Shown: positions 59,808 through 64,000 of the stretch, piece after piece
Position numbering within the stretch: position 1 is the first letter of the stretch
How the letters are laid out: the number at the start of each line of letters is the position of its first letter
DNA from: Halieaceae bacterium UBA5085
GTDB lineage: Bacteria; Pseudomonadota; Gammaproteobacteria; Pseudomonadales; Halieaceae
DNA length: 64,000 nt
Direction of reading: 5' to 3'
NCBI GenBank assembly: GCA_002414665.1
Contig: DIAF01000011.1
Location: forward strand, 144,848 to 208,847
Made by a program: the position numbers and the translations under genes
Notes under the pieces: generated by a model
Told to the model about the DNA's origin: nothing
What the model saw: the letters and a program-made list of their open reading frames with translations, nothing else
Database searches by the model: none

Positions 59808-60486
59808 CTTCAGCTTCCACATCGAGCTTGTAACCCATGCCACGCACCGTGTGGATCAGCCTGGGCTCGAAGTCGTCGTCGATTTTGGCGCGCAATCGAC
59901 GGATGGCCACGTCGATCACGTTGGTGTCGGAATCAAAATTCATGTCCCAGACCTGCGAGGCGATCAGCGAACGCGGCAACACCTCATCCTGACGGCGCAC
60001 CAGCAGTTCCAGCAGGCAGAATTCCTTGTGGCTGAGATTGATTTTTCGGCCGGCGCGCGTGACCCGGTGCCTGGGTAGATCCAGAACGAGATCGGCCACC
60101 TTGAGCTGATCCGACAGAGGCGGTGCCGAGCCCCTTCGCAACAGGGTGCGCACCCGTGCCAGCAACTCGGCAAAGGCGAAGGGTTTTACCAGGTAATCAT
60201 CGGCGCCCAGCTCCAGCCCCTTGACTCGGTCATCCACGCGGTCGCGCGCGGTAAGGAACAATACCGGTGTCTGACGTCCCGCTTCACGCAGCGACTGCAC
60301 AATGCGCCAGCCATCCACGTCGGGCAGCATGACATCCAGCACGATCAAGTCGAAGGACTCGGTCATCGCCAGATGGTGGCCATCGAGACCATTGCGCACC
60401 AGACTAACCTGAAATCCAGCTTCAGCCAGTCCTTGGCGCAAATAGTCGCCTGTTTTGATTTCGTCCTCGACCACGAGTAGTCGCAT
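59794..60486 (-). CDS. copR: Copper response regulator, OmpR family
   Basis: The 230-residue regulator has the receiver Asp51 in FDLIVLDVMLPD, Lys in KPFAFAELLARV, and a winged-helix output domain (VLPRSLIASQVWDMNFDSDT, then VIDVAIRRLRAKID). It diverges from copA across a palindromic box that it should bind. Confidence 0.93.
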   Translation of the reverse strand: MRLLVVEDEIKTGDYLRQGLAEAGFQVSLVRNGLDGHHLAMTESFDLIVLDVMLPDVDGWRIVQSLREAGRQTPVLFLTARDRVDDRVKGLELGADDYLVKPFAFAELLARVRTLLRRGSAPPLSDQLKVADLVLDLPRHRVTRAGRKINLSHKEFCLLELLVRRQDEVLPRSLIASQVWDMNFDSDTNVIDVAIRRLRAKIDDDFEPRLIHTVRGMGYKLDVEAEDDGD

Positions 60487-60553
60487 CTATGTCTCGCCCT
60501 CCACATTTTGTTTCAACCTAACGGGTTATTCCCCACAGCAAGATTACACACAG

Positions 60554-60569
60554 ATTACATTAATGTAAT
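60554..60569. promoter_or_regulatory. Candidate CopR-binding box
   Basis: ATTACATTAATGTAAT is a perfect 16-bp palindrome in the copR-copA gap. A further GATTACA at 60542-60548 repeats the left half (60553-60559). The pattern agrees with described cop-box type operators with ATTACA half-sites. Confidence 0.7.
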
Positions 60570-60606
60570 GTTTGGGTCATCTGGCTGACAGGGGGGGCCA
60601 GTTAAC

Positions 60607-60780
60607 TTGATTACACTAGGCATTACTTATGTTGATGCAGTCGGCATTCCGGTCGCTGTTGCCGGCCTGTCAGATCGGGCGTGACTCGAAAACGACAGTA
60701 TCATCAACAAGCACTTCGCCACGGTTGATGTGATCGAGGGCAAGGTTATGAAAAACGATATCGCTGAATTGGAGCATTGA
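60607..60780 (+). pseudogene. Possible decayed small gene coupled to copA
   Basis: In the frame that ends with TGATG at the copA start, a readable peptide runs LITLGITYVDAVGIPVAVAG to LSDRA, meets one TGA at 60682, and continues LENDSIINKHFATVDVIEGK then VMKNDIAELEH. The stop/start overlap with copA is typical of coupled genes. No family recognised and no ATG start; a TTG at 60607 is possible. It may be a broken gene, a sequencing error, or chance. Confidence 0.3.
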
Positions 60781-62600
60781 TGAAAACGTTTAGTGCGACA
60801 CGCCGTCACTTCGTACAGGGGCTGGTGGCTGGCGGTGTGCTGGCAAGCTTTCCAGCCCTGCTGCACGCAGGGGGCCGTCTGGAGAACCAGACACACACCG
60901 GTACCGCGCCCGTGCTGAGCGGCCAATCGATTGATCTGGTCGTCGCCGAAACACCGGTCAACTTTACCGGCGTGATCCGTATGGCGACCACCATCAACGG
61001 CTCCATTCCGGCCCCGACACTGAGGTTGCGTGAGGGAGATGAGGTCACCATCCGGGTAACCAACCGGCTCAAGGTTCCTACCTCCATCCACTGGCACGGG
61101 ATCATTCTACCTTTTCAGATGGACGGCGTACCCGGCATCAGCTTCCGTGGCATAGCACCGGGCGAGACCTTCGTTTACCGTTTCAAATTACAACAGAGCG
61201 GCACTTATTGGTACCACTCCCACAGCGGCTTCCAGGAAATGACCGGCATGTATGGCGCGCTCATTATCGAGCCGCGTGATGGTCAGGTTCGCCCTGCAGC
61301 GGGGCATCTGCGTGCCGACCGCGACTACGTGGTGCAGCTTTCCGATTGGACCGATGACGATCCGATGTCAGTGTTTGCCAAACTCAAGGTTCAAAGCGAC
61401 GTCTACAACTTTAACCAGCCCACAGTGGGCGACTTCTTTCGCGACGTTTCCACACAGGGGGTTTCCGGCGCGCTGGACAAACGCCAGATGTGGAACCAGA
61501 TGCGTATGAACCCCACCGATCTGGCCGACCTTTCCGCCGCAACCTTGACCTACCTGATGAACGGCCGAACGCCAGCGGGCAACTGGACGGGGCTGTTCAC
61601 ACCCGGTGAGCGCGTGCGCTTGCGTTTTATCAATGCAGCCAGTAACAGTTTTTACGACGTTCGCATTCCTGGCCTGAAGATGGCCGTAGTGCAGGCTGAT
61701 GGGCAGAATATTGAGCCGGTCGAGGTTGACGAGTTTCGCTTCGGGCCGGGCGAAACCTACGATGTGCTGGTGGAACCAAAGGATGACGCCCATACCATCT
61801 TCGCGCAAAGCATGGATCGCACCGGCTATGCGCGCGGCACTCTGGCGGTGCGGGACGGTTTGAACGCGCCGGTGCCAGCGCTCGACCCCGTGGAGTGGCT
61901 GACCATGGCCGACATGATGGGGCGGATGGATCACGGCGCCATGAATCATGGAACCATGGGACACGACACCGGCATGGATCATTCAAAAATGGACCATTCT
62001 CAGATGGATCCCGGTGGCATGGCGATGGATCACAGCCAGCATGGCATGCAACAGGCTCCGATGGCCAAGCCGTCACAAAAGGTCAACCACGCCCGCAGTG
62101 AATACGGTACATCCGTGGACATGCGGGTCGATATGCCGCGCACCAACCTGGATGATCCGGGTATTGGCCTCCGCAACAATGGCCGGCGGGTGCTTACCTT
62201 GGCTGATCTTCGGTCACAAGAGGGCGTGCTGAATGACAGCCGCTCCGCCGTCAGAGAAATCGAATTGCACTTGACTGGCAATATGGAGCGCTACAGTTGG
62301 TCCTTCGACGGGCTGGAATTCGGCAAGAGCACGCCGGTGGCCATGAAACACGGCGAGCGTGTTCGCGTTATCTTGCAAAATGACACCATGATGACCCACC
62401 CCATGCACCTGCATGGCATGTGGAGCGACCTGGAGGATGATCAAGGTCGGTTGCGTGTACGTCGGCATACCATCCCGGTACAACCGGCACAACGCATCAG
62501 CTTTCTGACCACCCCGCATGATCTGGGGCGCTGGGCGTGGCACTGTCATCTGTTATTCCATATGGATGCGGGGATGTTCCGCGAGGTGGTGGTGTCATGA
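60780..62600 (+). CDS. copA: Copper resistance multicopper oxidase CopA
   Basis: The 606-residue periplasmic oxidase has a Tat signal (TRRHFVQGLVAGGVLASF) and four copper-binding segments: SIHWHGIILP, WYHSHSGFQ, HPMHLHGMW and HCHLLFHMDAGM. A methionine/histidine-rich insert (MDHGAMNHGTMGHDTGMDHS onward) at about 375-420 should bind extra copper. ATG 60780 overlaps an upstream stop (TGATG). It overlaps copB by 4 bases. Confidence 0.96.
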   Translation: MKTFSATRRHFVQGLVAGGVLASFPALLHAGGRLENQTHTGTAPVLSGQSIDLVVAETPVNFTGVIRMATTINGSIPAPTLRLREGDEVTIRVTNRLKVPTSIHWHGIILPFQMDGVPGISFRGIAPGETFVYRFKLQQSGTYWYHSHSGFQEMTGMYGALIIEPRDGQVRPAAGHLRADRDYVVQLSDWTDDDPMSVFAKLKVQSDVYNFNQPTVGDFFRDVSTQGVSGALDKRQMWNQMRMNPTDLADLSAATLTYLMNGRTPAGNWTGLFTPGERVRLRFINAASNSFYDVRIPGLKMAVVQADGQNIEPVEVDEFRFGPGETYDVLVEPKDDAHTIFAQSMDRTGYARGTLAVRDGLNAPVPALDPVEWLTMADMMGRMDHGAMNHGTMGHDTGMDHSKMDHSQMDPGGMAMDHSQHGMQQAPMAKPSQKVNHARSEYGTSVDMRVDMPRTNLDDPGIGLRNNGRRVLTLADLRSQEGVLNDSRSAVREIELHLTGNMERYSWSFDGLEFGKSTPVAMKHGERVRVILQNDTMMTHPMHLHGMWSDLEDDQGRLRVRRHTIPVQPAQRISFLTTPHDLGRWAWHCHLLFHMDAGMFREVVVS

Positions 62601-63544
62601 GTGTGAAGGATTTCGCCAGATATTGTTTGCATGCAGGCGTTATTGCAGGGCTGTTGTTTTCGGCTTCCGTCTTGGCGCAACAGGAGGATCCACATGCAAT
62701 GCACGCAAATGATGCCAATTCGCCGTCCCATGAGCCCCCTGATGACAGCTCGGATACTCGCGCCACGGGTCACGCCGCCATGGCGCAGGGCGACATGCAA
62801 ATGCAGGGCGGAGACGCCCCCAAGGATGCCCGCGATCCTCACGCATATTCCGATGGCTACACGCTGACGGAAGGCCCCTATGCGCTGCCGGGTCCACGGC
62901 AACTGAAACTGGCCGATGAGCATCGATTCTGGTCGCTGCTGGGCGATCGCCTCGAATACGACGCCGATAATGACGTCACGACCTTTGACCTGCAGGGTTG
63001 GTATGGCACCACCTATGACCGCTTGGTGATCAAGCTCGAAGGCGATGCCGTGGACGGGCGCCTGGCGGAAAGTCAGACTGATCTGCTCTGGGGCCACGCA
63101 CTCAATGCCTATTTCGACACCCAGCTGGGCGTTCGTCTTGATCAATACGATGAAGGCACGGGCCGCGAGTGGCTCGCGTTCGGTATTCAGGGCCTTGCCC
63201 CCTACTGGTTTGAACTGGATCTGACCGCCTACCTGGGCGAGGGCGGACGTACAGCTCTGTCGTTGGAAGCGGAATACGAATTGCTACTCACCCAGCGCCT
63301 GATTTTACAGCCTCGGGCTGAACTGACCGCCTATGGCAAAGACGATGCGGTTAACGGACTGGGTAGCGGTTTGTCCGATGTCGCCCTGGGACTGCGATTG
63401 CGCTACGAGTTTTCACGCCAGTTCGCCCCTTATGTCGGTATCGAGTGGAACGGCACCTTTGGCGCCACCGCCGATCAGGCGCGGGCCAACGGCGATGCCA
63501 CCAAGGATACCCGGTACGTCGCCGGGATCCGGTTCTGGTTTTAA
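62597..63544 (+). CDS. copB: Outer-membrane copper resistance protein CopB
   Basis: The 315-residue protein has a signal peptide, a methionine/histidine-rich linker (HAMHANDANSPSHE, MAQGDMQMQGG) and a C-terminal beta barrel ending in aromatic RYVAGIRFWF. The barrel blocks DRLEYDADNDVTTFDLQGWY and YVGIEWNGTFG are typical of CopB. It is coupled to copA (ATGA). It probably sequesters or exports copper at the outer membrane. Confidence 0.94.
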   Translation: MSVKDFARYCLHAGVIAGLLFSASVLAQQEDPHAMHANDANSPSHEPPDDSSDTRATGHAAMAQGDMQMQGGDAPKDARDPHAYSDGYTLTEGPYALPGPRQLKLADEHRFWSLLGDRLEYDADNDVTTFDLQGWYGTTYDRLVIKLEGDAVDGRLAESQTDLLWGHALNAYFDTQLGVRLDQYDEGTGREWLAFGIQGLAPYWFELDLTAYLGEGGRTALSLEAEYELLLTQRLILQPRAELTAYGKDDAVNGLGSGLSDVALGLRLRYEFSRQFAPYVGIEWNGTFGATADQARANGDATKDTRYVAGIRFWF

Positions 63545-63585
63545 TCAAACGACTTATGTTTTTAACACAACCTAGGAGTCACATT

Positions 63586-63903
63586 ATGAAACGCCAATCA
63601 CTCAGCTATTTCGTTGCCCTGCCGGCATTATTGCTTGCCCTGTCAGCCCAGGCCCACGATCCCAAGGAGCACATGAAGGAGGCGCAGGCGCCGGACTGTG
63701 CGGCCATGAAAGACATGGATCATTCCAAAATGGACATGAAAGATCCGGTCATGCAGGCCATGATGAAAAAATGCATGAAGGCCATGCACAAGGATGAAGC
63801 AGAATCGCATGAAGCGCATGGGGACAAAGGCCAAACCGATCACGGTAACCATGACGAAAAAGCCGATGAAAAAAAGCCGGCCAAACACCAGCACAAAAAA
63901 TAA
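63586..63903 (+). CDS. Small periplasmic metal-binding protein (Met/His-rich)
   Basis: The 105-residue protein has a signal peptide (LPALLLALSAQAHD) and a mature part rich in Met, His, Asp and Lys (CAAMKDMDHSKMDMKDPVM, CMKAMHKDEAESHEAHGDK). TAGGAG lies 7 bases before ATG 63586. It would bind Cu(I)/Cu(II) in the periplasm. Sequence is low-complexity, so precise family assignment is not possible. Confidence 0.8.
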   Translation: MKRQSLSYFVALPALLLALSAQAHDPKEHMKEAQAPDCAAMKDMDHSKMDMKDPVMQAMMKKCMKAMHKDEAESHEAHGDKGQTDHGNHDEKADEKKPAKHQHKK

Positions 63904-63929
63904 CGGGTAGCCATTCCTGAGGAGATAAC

Positions 63930-64000
63930 ATGACGTCCTTTAAGTTTTTATCCTGCGTTAAATGCCTTGCGGTTGTGGCGGGCGTGGTTGCGGTGACCGG
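63930..64000 (+). CDS. Start of a further exported copper-cluster protein (3' truncated)
   Basis: Only 23 codons are visible: MTSFKFLSCVKCLAVVAGVV and a few more, a clear signal peptide. GAGGAG precedes the ATG. It continues the copA-copB transcript; identity cannot be judged from this piece. Confidence 0.6.
   Translation, partial: MTSFKFLSCVKCLAVVAGVVAVT

Larger units (their letters stand above)
48168..64000. mobile_element. Heavy-metal resistance genomic island (right end outside window)
   Basis: The segment starts with a P4-type integrase placed directly after the sbtB terminator and holds a Tn3-family element, mercury and copper genes and a truncated sensor kinase. Base composition and gene content differ from the core to the left. 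The right att site is not in the window, so its extent is unknown; it could be composite, from more than one insertion. Confidence 0.65.

Noticed and set aside
60627..61097. Minus-strand frame opposite the start of copA
   Set aside because: It covers the copA signal region in antisense and has no recognisable domain.

Overview
The window reads as chromosome of a marine-type gammaproteobacterium. The order rluE-nudJ-mnmA-hflD-purB-roxA facing icd-clpS-clpA-infA is typical of that class. An exosortase H locus, a PEP-CTERM protein, a photolyase cluster and SbtA/SbtB bicarbonate transport suggest the Halieaceae/Cellvibrionales group. That placement is inferred from gene content only; no 16S or other marker was compared.

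Layout. 1-25.4 kb is core chromosome: a truncated symporter; a minus-strand tRNA/rRNA modification operon; icd; the Clp adaptor and unfoldase; IF-1; a putative light/oxidative-stress cluster (photolyase, sirtuin, TIGR01777 oxidoreductase, RpoD-like sigma factor divergent from a MerR regulator); exosortase H with its companion membrane protein; an NSS transporter; an AsmA-like giant. 25.4-34.6 kb is a 9.06-kb phage-satellite-like element inserted in tRNA-Leu(UAA), bounded by a perfect 14-bp repeat. It carries integrase, AlpA, a P4-type primase/helicase, an HK97-type major capsid protein, a small-terminase-like protein and a Q-like antiterminator. I find no portal, large terminase or tail gene in it. 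34.6-48.1 kb is core again: PEP-CTERM protein, NnrU, dUTPase, TrmA, TusBCDE, YccA, HupE-like protein, AcpH and SbtA-SbtB.

48.2-64.0 kb is a second island, open at the right edge. It starts with a second P4-type integrase downstream of sbtB. It holds a copper sensor-kinase fragment cut by a Tn3-family element, a DUF4143 ATPase translationally coupled to merR, merT-merP and a GDCCVxC protein but no merA, a sterol-desaturase-like membrane protein, and a copper module (copR-copS-AraC divergent from copA-copB-metal-binding protein).

Signals beyond ordinary genes: a hairpin burying the sbtA ribosome binding site; a 22-bp phased iteron array before the DUF4143 ATPase; GGACA repeats on the -35 of the sigma-factor gene; a perfect 12-bp inverted repeat at the end of tnpA; and a possible decayed small gene coupled to copA. 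No CRISPR array or rRNA was seen.
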